Origin: Frigidibacter albus
GTDB taxonomy: Bacteria; Pseudomonadota; Alphaproteobacteria; Rhodobacterales; Rhodobacteraceae
NCBI RefSeq assembly: GCF_009908165.1
Contig: NZ_JAAAUC010000004.1
Span: 248,001-312,000, forward strand
Reading direction: 5' to 3'
DNA: 64,000 bases
Below the pieces are notes generated by a model. That model made no database searches. It was not told the DNA's origin and saw only the letters and a program-made list of their open reading frames with translations. A program made the translations under genes and the position numbers. Below are positions 20,842-28,745 of the stretch, piece by piece. Each line of letters starts with the position of its first letter. Within the stretch, counting starts at the first letter, position 1.

Positions 20842-21003
20842 TTGCCCGGAACAAGGCGCTTTAGCGCCGCCGGGCAGCGCCCGTCCGCCCCCCCGGGCGG
20901 GCGCTCCCAACCGTTCCGCGCAGAACGACGGGGGAGGTAAGCCGCACCATAAAGCGCCTAGAACCAAGGTAGCTCGCCCACCCGGCGGACGGGCGCTGCC
21001 CTC
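20842..21003 (+). repeat. Second dispersed intergenic repeat family, copy 1 (about 160 bp)
   Basis: Matches 43201-43362 in the same orientation. Shared blocks are TTGCCCGGAA, an AAGGCGC/GCGCC stem, GCCGGGCAGCGCCCGTCCGC, CCCCCCGGGCGGGCGCTC, GCACCATAAAG(C/T)GCCTAGA, GCTCGCCCACCCGGCGGACGG. Not coding in any frame I can defend. Located between argF and gcrA (both plus); 21004-21135 probably carries the gcrA promoter. Confidence 0.75.
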
Positions 21004-21135
21004 TGACTGTGCCCGACGCGGCTTGAACTTCCGCCCCCAAGCTTGTATCACCGGGCGTCCTGACTAGATCGGGAGCATCAGAAATTCGCAAGGCCGCCCC
21101 AAGCTCGGGGTGTCCGGCAAGCCGAAGGGTCATCC

Positions 21136-21786
21136 ATGTCCTGGACCGACGAGCGCGTCGAGACGCTCAAGAAGATGTGGGCCGAAGGCCAGAGTGCCAG
21201 CCAGATCGCCAAGGAGCTTGGCGGGGTCACCCGCAATGCGGTGATCGGCAAGGTGCACCGGCTGGGCCTGTCGAACCGCGTCGGCGGCCCGGCGACGCCC
21301 GAGCCGAAACCGGCCGCGCCCGCGCGCCCCGAGCCTGCCGCCGCGCCGCGGCCCGAGGCGGTTGCCCCGCGCGCCGCCCCGCAGGTCGAGGACGAGCCAG
21401 TCGCAGCTGCCCCCGCCGCTGCGCGCGCCGAGCCGCCGCGCCCTGCCCCGGCCGCCGCGCCGACCCCGGTGCAGCCTGCCGCGCCCGTTTCGGTCAGCCC
21501 CGCCCGCAAGCAGATCGTGCCCGCCGGCCAGCCGCTGCCGCCGCAGCCCTCTGCCGGCGAGATCAGCCCCGAGGCGCTGGCTTCCGTCCGCGAGGTCGAG
21601 AAGCGCGCCCGCCGGCTGACGCTGATGGAACTGACCGAGCGCACCTGCAAATGGCCGATCGGCGACCCCGCGACCGATGACTTCTGGTTCTGCGGCCTCG
21701 GCAGCATTCCGGGCAAGCCCTATTGCGAGGCGCATGTGGGCGTGGCCTTCCAGCCGATGAGCGCGCGCCGCGACCGTCGGCGCTAG
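21136..21786 (+). CDS. gcrA: Cell cycle regulator GcrA
   Basis: 216 residues. The N-terminal DNA-binding domain (about residues 1-47) has the family signature MSWTDERVETLKKMWAEGQ and TRNAVIGKVHRLGL. A long Pro/Ala linker (about 50-150) follows. The C-terminal sigma-70 contact domain has TCKWPIGDP, FWFCGLGSIPGKPYCEAH. GcrA is an alphaproteobacterial co-regulator that acts with CcrM-methylated GANTC promoters. A terminator-like repeat follows directly. Confidence 0.96.
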   Translation: MSWTDERVETLKKMWAEGQSASQIAKELGGVTRNAVIGKVHRLGLSNRVGGPATPEPKPAAPARPEPAAAPRPEAVAPRAAPQVEDEPVAAAPAAARAEPPRPAPAAAPTPVQPAAPVSVSPARKQIVPAGQPLPPQPSAGEISPEALASVREVEKRARRLTLMELTERTCKWPIGDPATDDFWFCGLGSIPGKPYCEAHVGVAFQPMSARRDRRR

Positions 21787-21799
21787 GGCTATACCGGGT

Positions 21800-21861
21800 T
21801 GGGGGGCGCTGCCCCCCGTCCGCTTACGCGGACTCCCCCCGGGATATTTTTGCCAGCAAGA
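21800..21861 (+). repeat. Copy of the GGATATTT 3'-end element (downstream of gcrA)
   Basis: Begins 14 bases after the gcrA stop: GGGGGGCGCTGCCCCCC hairpin, a GTCCGC/GCGGAC stem, CCCCCCGGGATATTTTTGCC, then AGCAAGAAG. This is the cleanest copy and the only one on the plus strand, in keeping with a plus-strand gene before it. Confidence 0.75.
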
Positions 21862-21942
21862 AGGGGAAGGGCGCGGCTCTTCCCTTGTCGTTTCAGAAGA
21901 CACGTTTCAGGGGCCCGTCCCCGCCATCCTCAGGGACAGCCG

Positions 21943-23325
21943 ATGAGCGCCAACCCACCCAGCCTTCGCCCCGATCTAGCGCCTGCCCCGGTCTTCTCCG
22001 GCGCCATCCGTCCGGGTCAGCCCCGGATCGGCATGGTCAGCCTTGGCTGCCCCAAGGCGCTGGTCGACAGCGAGCGGATCCTGACCCGGCTGCGGGCCGA
22101 GGGCTATGCGATCAGCCCCGATTACCGCGGCGCCGATGCAGTCATCGTCAACACCTGCGGCTTTCTGGACAGCGCCAAGGCCGAGAGCCTGGAGGCGATC
22201 GGCGAGGCGCTGCGCGAGAACGGGCGCGTGCTGGTGACCGGCTGTCTCGGCGCGGACCCGGAGTTCATCACTGGCGCGCACCCCTCGGTGTTGGCCGTGA
22301 CCGGGCCGCATCAGTATGAGGCGGTGCTGGATGCGGTGCACAAGGCGGTGCCGCCAAGCCCCGATCCGTTCATCGACCTGCTGCCGGCGACGGGGGTGTC
22401 GCTGACCCCGCGGCATTACAGTTACGTCAAGATTTCAGAGGGTTGCAACCACAAGTGCAAGTTCTGCATCATCCCCGACATGCGCGGCAAGCTGGTAAGC
22501 CGCCCTGCCCATGCCGTGCTGCGCGAAGCGGAAAAGCTGGTGGAAGCTGGCGTGCGCGAGCTGCTGGTGATCTCGCAGGACACGTCTGCCTACGGGCTGG
22601 ACCGCAGGCATGACCTGCATCCCTGGAAGGGCGGCGAGGTGCGTAGCCACATCACCGATCTGGCGCGCGAGATGGGCAAGCTGGGGGCCTGGGTGCGGCT
22701 GCATTACGTCTATCCCTATCCGCATGTGCGGGACCTGATCCCGCTGATGGCCGAGGGGACGATCCTGCCCTATCTCGACATCCCGTTCCAGCACGCGCAC
22801 CCGGACGTGCTGCGGCGGATGGCGCGGCCGGCGGCGGCAGCGAAGACGCTGGACGAGATCGCCGCCTGGCGGGCTGTTTGCCCGAAGATCACCCTGCGGT
22901 CCACCTTCATCGTCGGCTATCCCGGCGAGACCGAGGCGGAATTCCAGACGCTGCTGGACTGGATGGACGAGGCGCAACTCGACCGCGTCGGCTGCTTCCA
23001 GTACGAGAACGTCGCCGGGGCGCGGTCGAACGCGCTGCCGGATCATGTGCCGGCCGAGGTGAAGCAGGACCGCTGGGACCGCTTCATGGAAAAGGCGCAG
23101 GCGATTTCCGAGGCGAAGCTGGCGGCCAAGGTCGGCACGGTGCAGCAGGTGATCGTCGATGCGGTGGACGGCGAGGGCGCGACCTGCCGCACCATGGCGG
23201 ACGCGCCCGAGATCGACGGCAATCTGTTCATCGACGAGGGCTTCGAGGGGCTGGCGCCGGGGGATATCGTCCCGGTGACGGTCGACGAGGCCGGGGAGTA
23301 TGATCTGTGGGGGACGCGGGCGTAA
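21943..23325 (+). CDS. rimO: Ribosomal protein S12 methylthiotransferase RimO
   Basis: Radical-SAM enzyme adding a methylthio group to Asp88 of ribosomal protein S12. 460 residues. The N-terminal MTTase domain holds three cysteines for the auxiliary cluster ([24 protein letters not shown]). The radical-SAM CxxxCxxC is CNHKCKFC in [20 protein letters not shown]-terminal TRAM domain completes it. The ATG before SANPPSL is used. It is distinguished from MiaB by [10 protein letters not shown] and [14 protein letters not shown]. Confidence 0.96.
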   Translation: MSANPPSLRPDLAPAPVFSGAIRPGQPRIGMVSLGCPKALVDSERILTRLRAEGYAISPDYRGADAVIVNTCGFLDSAKAESLEAIGEALRENGRVLVTGCLGADPEFITGAHPSVLAVTGPHQYEAVLDAVHKAVPPSPDPFIDLLPATGVSLTPRHYSYVKISEGCNHKCKFCIIPDMRGKLVSRPAHAVLREAEKLVEAGVRELLVISQDTSAYGLDRRHDLHPWKGGEVRSHITDLAREMGKLGAWVRLHYVYPYPHVRDLIPLMAEGTILPYLDIPFQHAHPDVLRRMARPAAAAKTLDEIAAWRAVCPKITLRSTFIVGYPGETEAEFQTLLDWMDEAQLDRVGCFQYENVAGARSNALPDHVPAEVKQDRWDRFMEKAQAISEAKLAAKVGTVQQVIVDAVDGEGATCRTMADAPEIDGNLFIDEGFEGLAPGDIVPVTVDEAGEYDLWGTRA

Positions 23326-23414
23326 AGGCGAAAAAGTCGTGTTTGTGATAGTCCAGTGGCAAAGCTATCTTTGAAAGCCCGCCAATAATTGCATTTCCGC
23401 AAGCACCACATAGC

Positions 23415-23442
23415 AAAACCCCGCGCCTTGGCGCGGGGTTTT
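23415..23442. terminator. Bidirectional terminator between rimO and the PRC-barrel gene
   Basis: AAAACCCCGCGC / GCGCGGGGTTTT, a perfect 12-base stem with a CTTG loop and A/T runs on both sides, between convergent genes. The 89 bases between the rimO stop and this hairpin are unusually AT-rich for the window and could hold a small RNA, but no promoter is convincing. Confidence 0.9.
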
Positions 23443-23473
23443 CCGTTCAGCGGGCTGCGGGGGCCCTTGGCGA

Positions 23474-23839
23474 TTACACCCAGTAGGGGGCTGCGCCGTA
23501 GTAGGTGAAATAGCCTTCTTCCCACTGGCGGTCGCTGCGCCAGTTGTCATTGCGCACCGGGGCACCTTCCAGCTGGTCCTTGGTGATGTCGGTCACATAG
23601 CCGTCCAGCTCGGTGTCGTAGCGCAGCTTGCTCCACGGGATCGGATGGTGATCCTCGCCCATGCCCAGAAAGCCGCCAAAGCCCATGACCGCATAGGCCA
23701 CCTTGCCCGACTGCTTGTCGATCATCAGCTCGTCGATATGGCCAAGCTTGTCGCCGGTGGGGCTGTACACCTTGGTGCCGTTCACGTCCGAGGACGAGAT
23801 CTGCGGCTGGCTCGCGCTGCTGGTATATTGGTCTGTCAT
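23474..23839 (-). CDS. PRC-barrel domain protein
   Basis: 121 residues; the PRC-barrel core covers about residues 15-85 (NGTKVYSPTGDKLGHIDELMIDKQSGKVAYAVMGFGGFLGMGEDHHPIPW, in part). The C-terminus is aromatic-rich (WEEGYFTYYGAAPYW). Stand-alone PRC-barrel proteins of this type are common in alphaproteobacteria and often linked to stress; no defined function. ATG before TDQYTSSASQ with GGAGGATC nearby. Convergent with rimO. Confidence 0.85.
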   Translation of the reverse strand: MTDQYTSSASQPQISSSDVNGTKVYSPTGDKLGHIDELMIDKQSGKVAYAVMGFGGFLGMGEDHHPIPWSKLRYDTELDGYVTDITKDQLEGAPVRNDNWRSDRQWEEGYFTYYGAAPYWV

Positions 23840-23926
23840 GTCGTGATCCTCCAGTTGGCTGGGATGATGCAGACACAACGCAGGCAGGCCAAAGCTGTTC
23901 CGACATTCCCCGGCGGCAGGCGCGTT

Positions 23927-24289
23927 TCAACCGCCCTCGCCAAGCGCCGCGCGCACTGCCGTCTGCACATGGCGAAAGCGGTCGCCGCCAAGGTTCACCC
24001 CGCCATACCAGCGGGTGACGATGACGACGTGATTGACCCGCCCTGCCCGCTCCAGCATCCGCAGGATCACCGCGCCGGCGCCGGATTCGCCATCGTCGGC
24101 CTTCACCGGCTCGCGGCCCTCCGGCCCGTCCAGCAGCACCGCCCAGCTGTTATGGGTAGCGCGAGCGAAACGGCGGGATGTCTTCAGCGCGGCCACCACC
24201 GCCAGCGCCTCGGCCCGGCTGGCGGCGGGCGCATCGGTGACGGCGTAGCGGGAGCCGCGGTCGGTGGCGACGTCGAGAATGGTGCGCAT
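23927..24289 (-). CDS. YigZ/IMPACT family protein, single-domain form
   Basis: 120 residues. The conserved core is ATHNSWAVLL, ADDGESGAGAVILRMLE and VVIVTRWYGGVNLGGDRF. The family's usual length is about 200 residues with a second C-terminal domain; here only the UPF0029 N-terminal domain remains and the frame ends cleanly. IMPACT proteins bind ribosomes or regulate translation in eukaryotes; the bacterial role is unclear. Short single-domain versions may be normal in this lineage. Confidence 0.85.
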   Translation of the reverse strand: MRTILDVATDRGSRYAVTDAPAASRAEALAVVAALKTSRRFARATHNSWAVLLDGPEGREPVKADDGESGAGAVILRMLERAGRVNHVVIVTRWYGGVNLGGDRFRHVQTAVRAALGEGG

Positions 24290-24446
24290 GGGCTGCCTCC
24301 TGTTGCCGGAAGTGCCACGAAACGGCGGCCAAAGGGAAGACCGCCCCCAAAATGCGGACGGGGCGCGGCCCCTCCAGACCCCGCCCCGTCCCTCGCGCCG
24401 CTGCCTGCCCCCGCAGGACCTGCGGCGCGGACCTTTCCCGGGCTTT

Positions 24447-24707
24447 TCAGCCCAGATCCTGTAACTCCGCGAGCAGCGCCCGGTTGGCGCAGTAGTCGGG
24501 CGCCTCGGCGCAGGCCGCGCCGCCTGCCGTCTGGAAGGCCAGGCAATCGGCCGGCTGGCTGCAGCTGCGGCAGCGCGTGACCATGCCCGCGAAATCGGCC
24601 CGGGTCAGCGTGCCCTCATGCAGCACTGCGTCCAGCGAGACGCCCACCCGCGCCGCCATGCCGCGGGTCAGCCACAGATGCGTTCCGACATCACCCTGCA
24701 GTCCCAT
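24447..24707 (-). CDS. DUF6455-type cysteine-rich small protein (second of a pair)
   Basis: 86 residues. The cysteine pattern CRSC-x5-C, then a further cysteine in APDYCANR, matches its upstream neighbour. The family is known only as a rhodobacterial domain of unknown function. The spacing could suit a small metal or Fe-S site, but that is speculation. It overlaps the end of the upstream gene by 17 bases, so the pair is one unit. The 24290-24446 gap after it holds GC-rich sequence with no gene. Confidence 0.75.
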   Translation of the reverse strand: MGLQGDVGTHLWLTRGMAARVGVSLDAVLHEGTLTRADFAGMVTRCRSCSQPADCLAFQTAGGAACAEAPDYCANRALLAELQDLG

Positions 24708-24978
24708 TGCGCGCCTCCTTGCCCTGCGCCAGCCGCGCCATCAGATCGGTGTTCCGGCAATAGTCCGGCGGGGCCTCGGCCCCGGTGTCCTGGTGCTCGG
24801 CGAGCCAGGTCATGCAATCTCCCGGATCGGCGCAGCAGGTGCAGGACATCACCGCATCGCGCCAGGTCTCGGCCGAAAGCCGCCCCTCACGGGTGGCTTG
24901 GCTCAGGTCGAGGCCAAGCGTTTCGGCCATGCGGCTGACCAGCGCGGCGTGGCGGTTGAGCGTGCGGGCTTCACACAT
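24691..24978 (-). CDS. DUF6455-type cysteine-rich small protein (first of a pair)
   Basis: 95 residues. The pattern CTCCADPGDC followed by PPDYCRNTDLMARL parallels the second gene; N-terminal halves also align loosely (Arg-Met-Ala, Leu-Asp). The start chosen is the ATG before CEARTLNRHAA; the frame continues upstream without support. A tandem duplication is likely. No signal peptide, so presumably cytoplasmic. Confidence 0.75.
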   Translation of the reverse strand: MCEARTLNRHAALVSRMAETLGLDLSQATREGRLSAETWRDAVMSCTCCADPGDCMTWLAEHQDTGAEAPPDYCRNTDLMARLAQGKEARNGTAG

Positions 24979-25108
24979 GGGCGCTCCTTTCTGGCCGGAT
25001 CGCTGGGACCGGATGCCAAGAAGATGCCGATGGGGGGCCGCCGCTGCCATGATCCAGATCAAGCGGCGGGCGGGCCCGGTCGGCGCGGCGGTTTCCCGCT
25101 GGGCCGGC

Positions 25109-25876
25109 TCACATCCCGCGGCCCGCGCGCAGGTCGGCGACGGTGCGGCGCACGATATCGACCCGCGCGGCATTGGGCGGGTGGCTGCCCATGAAGCGGT
25201 CGCCCGGATCTGGCAGGCGGGTGAAGAACATGGCGCCGCGTTCGGGATCGAAGCCCGCGTTCCAGGCGATCACGGTGCCAAGCTGGTCGGCCTCGAGCTC
25301 GTAGTTCTTCGCATAGGCGCGCCCCGCGAGACCGGCACCGATGTTCTGGGCGCTGCGCACCGTGGCCTCGTCATAGCCGTAGGCCGCCGCCAGCCCGCCC
25401 AACAGGATCGCACCGGTCGAGGCGGTCTGCTGCTGGCGCGGGATATGGCCGGCGATGTGATGCGCGGCCTCATGCCCCATCACGAAGGCCAGCTCATCGA
25501 CATTGCGGACCTCGGCGATCAGCGGCAGGTTGAAGGCGATGACCGGACGGCCGGCCTCGTCGAGCGTCTGGAAGGCGTTGGGCGACTGGCCGGGACGGTC
25601 ATCGACCACGATCTGGTAGTCGCAATTGGCGCCGCGGGCGCGCTTGAGGCATTCCGACAGGATCACCGGCTCCATCCGGTTCACCACGGCGACGAAGTTC
25701 TGCGCGGCCTGGCTGGGCGAGAGCGCCTGGCCCTCATAGACCGGGTCCGGGGCGGGCGTGTAGACCGGGGAGGGTGCGGGCAGCGGCGCGCAGGCGGCGA
25801 GCGCCAGCAGGCTGGCGGCGAGGACGGGTGCCAGCCGCAGGCCGGGGAATGACGGCAGGAAGTCAGGCAAGCGCAT
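25109..25876 (-). CDS. M48-family metalloprotease, lipoprotein
   Basis: 255 residues. A signal peptide with lipobox LAAC puts the lipid-bearing Cys at residue 29, so it is probably membrane-anchored in the periplasm. A Pro-rich linker (30-48) follows. The zinc motif HEAAH is at residues 135-139 and the third ligand is the glutamate of ELEADQLG. C-terminal FFTRLPDPGDRFMGSHPPNAARV is typical. Family members act in envelope protein quality control (BepA, LoiP); the exact role is unknown. ATG before RLPDFLPS with AAGGAG ten bases upstream. Confidence 0.9.
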   Translation of the reverse strand: MRLPDFLPSFPGLRLAPVLAASLLALAACAPLPAPSPVYTPAPDPVYEGQALSPSQAAQNFVAVVNRMEPVILSECLKRARGANCDYQIVVDDRPGQSPNAFQTLDEAGRPVIAFNLPLIAEVRNVDELAFVMGHEAAHHIAGHIPRQQQTASTGAILLGGLAAAYGYDEATVRSAQNIGAGLAGRAYAKNYELEADQLGTVIAWNAGFDPERGAMFFTRLPDPGDRFMGSHPPNAARVDIVRRTVADLRAGRGM

Positions 25877-26030
25877 CCGGGGTCGGCTCCTTGTCAGGTC
25901 CAGTTTCGGGGCGCGGGGACGCGGACCTCTGGCGGGCAAATTACCGATGGTTGCGAGGCGGGGGAAGGGGCTCTCGCAGCGCTCACGCGGGGGTGATGGG
26001 GGCTCCTTGAAGGGTGGGCTACGAGTCTAC

Positions 26031-26380
26031 AGTGCCGCTTGGCCTGCGCCCGAAATCCCGGGCACCTGCGTAGCTCCCCTTGGCGAAGGCCATCGCCTTG
26101 GCCACAAACCGCCGTATCAACCCACACCGGACGGGCCCCAAAGGGCCCGGCCAGCGCCCGCCCTCCCGGCCCGGCCCAAGCTGTGCATTCCTTGGCCGGG
26201 CGTTCTTCGCGGAAACCTTCCACTGGAAGGTTTCTGTTCGCTCATCACCCTCTGGCGGGCGCTTCTCGCCCGCCAGGTCGGGCGCTGGCCTCATACGGTC
26301 TCGCGTGGCCAGCGGCACCGAGGCAACCGCCACAGCGCGGGCGGGGGCGAGGCAGTGCCTCGCCTTTTCCCGCCCGGATC
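26031..26380 (+). repeat. Dispersed multi-hairpin intergenic repeat, copy C, with an internal insertion
   Basis: Same blocks and orientation as copies A and B (TGCCGCTTGGC, GGCGAAGGCCATCGCCTTGGCC, CACCGGACGGGCC, CTGGCGGGCG-CTTCT-CGCCCGCCAGGTCGGGCGCTGGCCTCA, GGCGAGGC-AGT-GCCTCGCC), but interrupted by about 84 bases at 26168-26251. It occupies most of the 590-base gap between the divergent M48 and 81-residue genes. 25877-26030 otherwise holds only promoter-sized sequence. Confidence 0.8.
26168..26251 (-). repeat. Small palindromic element nested in copy C
   Basis: The insertion carries GAAACCTTCC-ACT-GGAAGGTTTC, a ten-base stem. On the minus strand it reads on into CGCGAAGAACGCCCGGCC, matching the flank of the palindromes at 43040 and 43112 (GCGCCGAACGCCCGAGGCC). 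The stem differs from those by paired changes, so pairing is kept. Confidence 0.65.
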
Positions 26381-26468
26381 CAACTCGTCCGACCTCAGCT
26401 TTCGGGGGTGCAGTCCCGCCAGATCCCTGTCATCATCCTCCCATCCGCAGTCCCCACGGAGGCCCGCC

Positions 26469-26714
26469 ATGTTCACCATCGAGCACGATTTCGACGCGAC
26501 CGTCATCACCCTGGTCGATGAAGGCTCCACCCATTTGCAAGAGGATGTGACGGTGCAGGGCTTCGAGGATTGCGTCACCGTCCAGCAATACGATGCCCGC
26601 CGCGACGAGGTGGTGACCATCACCCTGTCGCTGGCGCAGGTGCGGGAACTGGCGGCCTCGCTGGACCTGCCCGAGGGCGTCTACCGGATGAAGGCGACGC
26701 TGAAGACGGGCTAA
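26469..26714 (+). CDS. Small protein of unknown function
   Basis: 81 residues starting MFTIEHDFDATVITLVDEG. Short beta strands and a helix are suggested; one cysteine (FEDCVTVQQY). I do not recognise the family. ATG with GGAGG six bases upstream. Its stop overlaps the stop of the convergent DUF167 gene by four bases. Confidence 0.7.
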   Translation: MFTIEHDFDATVITLVDEGSTHLQEDVTVQGFEDCVTVQQYDARRDEVVTITLSLAQVRELAASLDLPEGVYRMKATLKTG

Positions 26715-26962
26715 TCCAGCCGGAACAGCTTGTCGCGCGAGGTGGCGCCGCGGATCAGCACCAGCCGGGATTTCGCGACCCCAAGCGCCTTTGCCAGCAA
26801 CTTTTGCACGGCGGCATTGGCCTTCCCATCCTCCGGCACCACAGTGACATAGACCCGGATCTCGCCGCCTTCCGCCAGCACGGCATTGCGCGAGGCGCGG
26901 GGCGTCACCCGCACCGCGAACTCGGCACCGGGCAGCGCCAGCGCGGTCAGGTCACCCGTCAT
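26711..26962 (-). CDS. DUF167 (YggU) family protein
   Basis: 83 residues. The family core is VRVTPRASRNAV, IRVYVTVVPEDGKANAAVQKLLAKALGVAKSRLVLIRGATSRDKLF (in part), matching YggU. Function unknown, widespread. It is divergent from the deacetylase at 27049 and overlaps the 26469 gene tail to tail. Confidence 0.9.
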   Translation of the reverse strand: MTGDLTALALPGAEFAVRVTPRASRNAVLAEGGEIRVYVTVVPEDGKANAAVQKLLAKALGVAKSRLVLIRGATSRDKLFRLD

Positions 26963-27048
26963 CCTTGGTCCTTTCGTCTCTGGTCACTTGGGTAGCCCAA
27001 GGCTAGGCTCCGCGCCAGATCCGTCCCCCCTTCCCCCGGAGGCTCCCG

Positions 27049-28152
27049 ATGACCGCAGGCACAGGCTTTTTCACCGACGAGCGCTGCTTCTGGCATGGCG
27101 GGGGAAACTACGCCCTGACCCTGCCCGTGGGCGGCTTCGTGCAACCGGGCGGCGGGCTGCCCGAAAGCCCCGAGACCAAGCGGCGGCTGAAGAACCTCTT
27201 GGAGGTGAGCGGCCTGATGCGCGAGCTGTCGGTGCAATCGGCGCCCGAAGCCACGCGCGAGGAGCTGCTGCGCGTCCATCCCGCCAGCTACCTCGATGCC
27301 TTCAAGGCCGCCTCGGACGCGGGCGGCGGCGAGCTTGGCCTGCGCACCCCCTTCGGCCGCGGCGGCTATGAGATTGCGGCATTGTCGGCGGGGCTGGCGA
27401 CCGGCGCGCTGCGCGCCGTGCTGAAGGGTGATCTGGCCAATGCCTATTCCCTCTCGCGCCCGCCGGGGCATCATGCGCTGCCCGATTTCCCTAACGGCTT
27501 TTGCCTGCTGAACAACATCGCCATCGCCGTGCGCGCGGTGCAGGCCGAGGGGCTGGCCCGCCGCGTCGCGGTCATCGACTGGGACGTGCATCACGGCAAT
27601 GGCACGGAAGCGATCTTCTGGGAGGATCCGGAGGTCCTGACCCTCTCGATCCATCAGGAGCGCAACTATCCGCTGGATACCGGCGACGCGATGGCGCGGG
27701 GGGCTGGGCGCGGGCATGGCTTCAACGTCAACCTGCCGCTGCCGCCCGGCGCCGGGCATGACAGCTATCTGCAGGTGATGGACCGCATTATCCTGCCGCT
27801 TCTGGCGCGGTTCCGGCCCGAGGTGATCGTGGTCGCCTGCGGCTATGACGCCTCGGCGATGGACCCGCTGGGGCGGATGCTTGCCACCGCCGAGACTTTC
27901 CGCGAACTGACCCGCATGGCCAAGGCCGCCGCGGGGGAACTCTGCGGCAGCCGCCTCGTGCTGGTGCATGAGGGCGGCTATTCCGAGGTGCATGTCCCCT
28001 TCTGCGGCCATGCCGTGATGGAAGAGCTGTCGGGCAGCGGCATCCGCGCGCCCGACCCGCTGGCCGCCACCCTCGCCGCCCGGCAGCCCGGCCCTGCCGC
28101 AAGCGCCTTCCACACCAGCCAGATCGACGCACTGGCCGCGATGTTCCTCTAA
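27049..28152 (+). CDS. Histone-deacetylase-family amidohydrolase (acetylpolyamine amidohydrolase-like)
   Basis: 367 residues. Zinc hydrolase motifs: RPPGHHALPDFPNGFCLLNN (catalytic His pair), VIDWDVHHGNGTEAIF (zinc Asp and His), ACGYDASAMDPLGRM (second zinc Asp), and HEGGYSEVHVPF. Bacterial members remove acetyl groups from polyamines, acetoin-related or lysine substrates; which applies here is unknown. ATG with GGAGG. A nitroreductase gene follows 17 bases downstream, then EI24 with four-base overlap, so probably a three-gene operon. Confidence 0.9.
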   Translation: MTAGTGFFTDERCFWHGGGNYALTLPVGGFVQPGGGLPESPETKRRLKNLLEVSGLMRELSVQSAPEATREELLRVHPASYLDAFKAASDAGGGELGLRTPFGRGGYEIAALSAGLATGALRAVLKGDLANAYSLSRPPGHHALPDFPNGFCLLNNIAIAVRAVQAEGLARRVAVIDWDVHHGNGTEAIFWEDPEVLTLSIHQERNYPLDTGDAMARGAGRGHGFNVNLPLPPGAGHDSYLQVMDRIILPLLARFRPEVIVVACGYDASAMDPLGRMLATAETFRELTRMAKAAAGELCGSRLVLVHEGGYSEVHVPFCGHAVMEELSGSGIRAPDPLAATLAARQPGPAASAFHTSQIDALAAMFL

Positions 28153-28169
28153 GCCTTCCGGAGACCCCC

Positions 28170-28745
28170 ATGCCTGCCCCCAACCAAGCCGCGCTCGACT
28201 TCCTGCTGACCCGCCGCTCGCGCCCCGCCAAGACCCTCGCCGCGCCGGGGCCGGACCGCACGGCGCTGGAGCCGATCCTGACCGCCGGGCTGCGCGTGCC
28301 CGACCATGGCAAGCTGGAGCCCTGGCGGCTGATGGTGCTGGAAGGCGCGGCGCTGGCCCGGCTGGCGCAACTGGCCGCCGATCTGGGGGAGGCCTCGGGC
28401 AAGCCGCCGGAACAGACCGCCAAGGGCGTCTCGCAATTCTCGGAAAGCCCACTTTGCGTCGCCGTCGTCGCCGTGCCCCGCCCCACAGACAAGGTGCCGG
28501 CCTGGGAGCAGGAGCTGTCGGCGGGCTGCGTCTGCCTCAGCCTCGTCAACGCCGCCCTCGCCGCGGGCTGGGGCGCGTGCTGGCTGACCGGCTGGCCGGC
28601 CTATGACGCGGCGTTCCTTACCGGCCTCGGCCTCGGCCCGGGCGAGCGCATCGCCGGCTTCGTCCATATCGGCACCGAAACCGTGGCCCCGCCGGAACGC
28701 CCCCGCCCCGACCTTTCCGCCACCGTCGCCTGGGTTTCCGAATGA
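28170..28745 (+). CDS. Nitroreductase family protein
   Basis: 191 residues, FMN-dependent oxidoreductase fold. RRSRPAKTLAAPGPDR at the N-terminus, PDHGKLEPWRLMV (FMN contact) and GWGACWLTGWPAYD are typical of the YdjA-like short nitroreductases. Substrate unknown. It starts 17 bases after the deacetylase and ends overlapping the EI24 gene start by four bases (ATGA). Confidence 0.88.
   Translation: MPAPNQAALDFLLTRRSRPAKTLAAPGPDRTALEPILTAGLRVPDHGKLEPWRLMVLEGAALARLAQLAADLGEASGKPPEQTAKGVSQFSESPLCVAVVAVPRPTDKVPAWEQELSAGCVCLSLVNAALAAGWGACWLTGWPAYDAAFLTGLGLGPGERIAGFVHIGTETVAPPERPRPDLSATVAWVSE

Noticed and set aside
18622-21051. 809-codon minus-strand open frame across argD, argF and the repeat
   Set aside because: It runs through two certain plus-strand genes and a non-coding repeat; composition is shadow-like.
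23326-23414. Small RNA between rimO and its terminator
   Set aside because: AT-rich and followed by a good terminator, but I cannot find a convincing promoter; it may be just the rimO 3' UTR.
26039-26550. Plus-strand frames across the multi-hairpin repeat
   Set aside because: Frames differ between the three repeat copies and none has a supported start; the repeat is non-coding.
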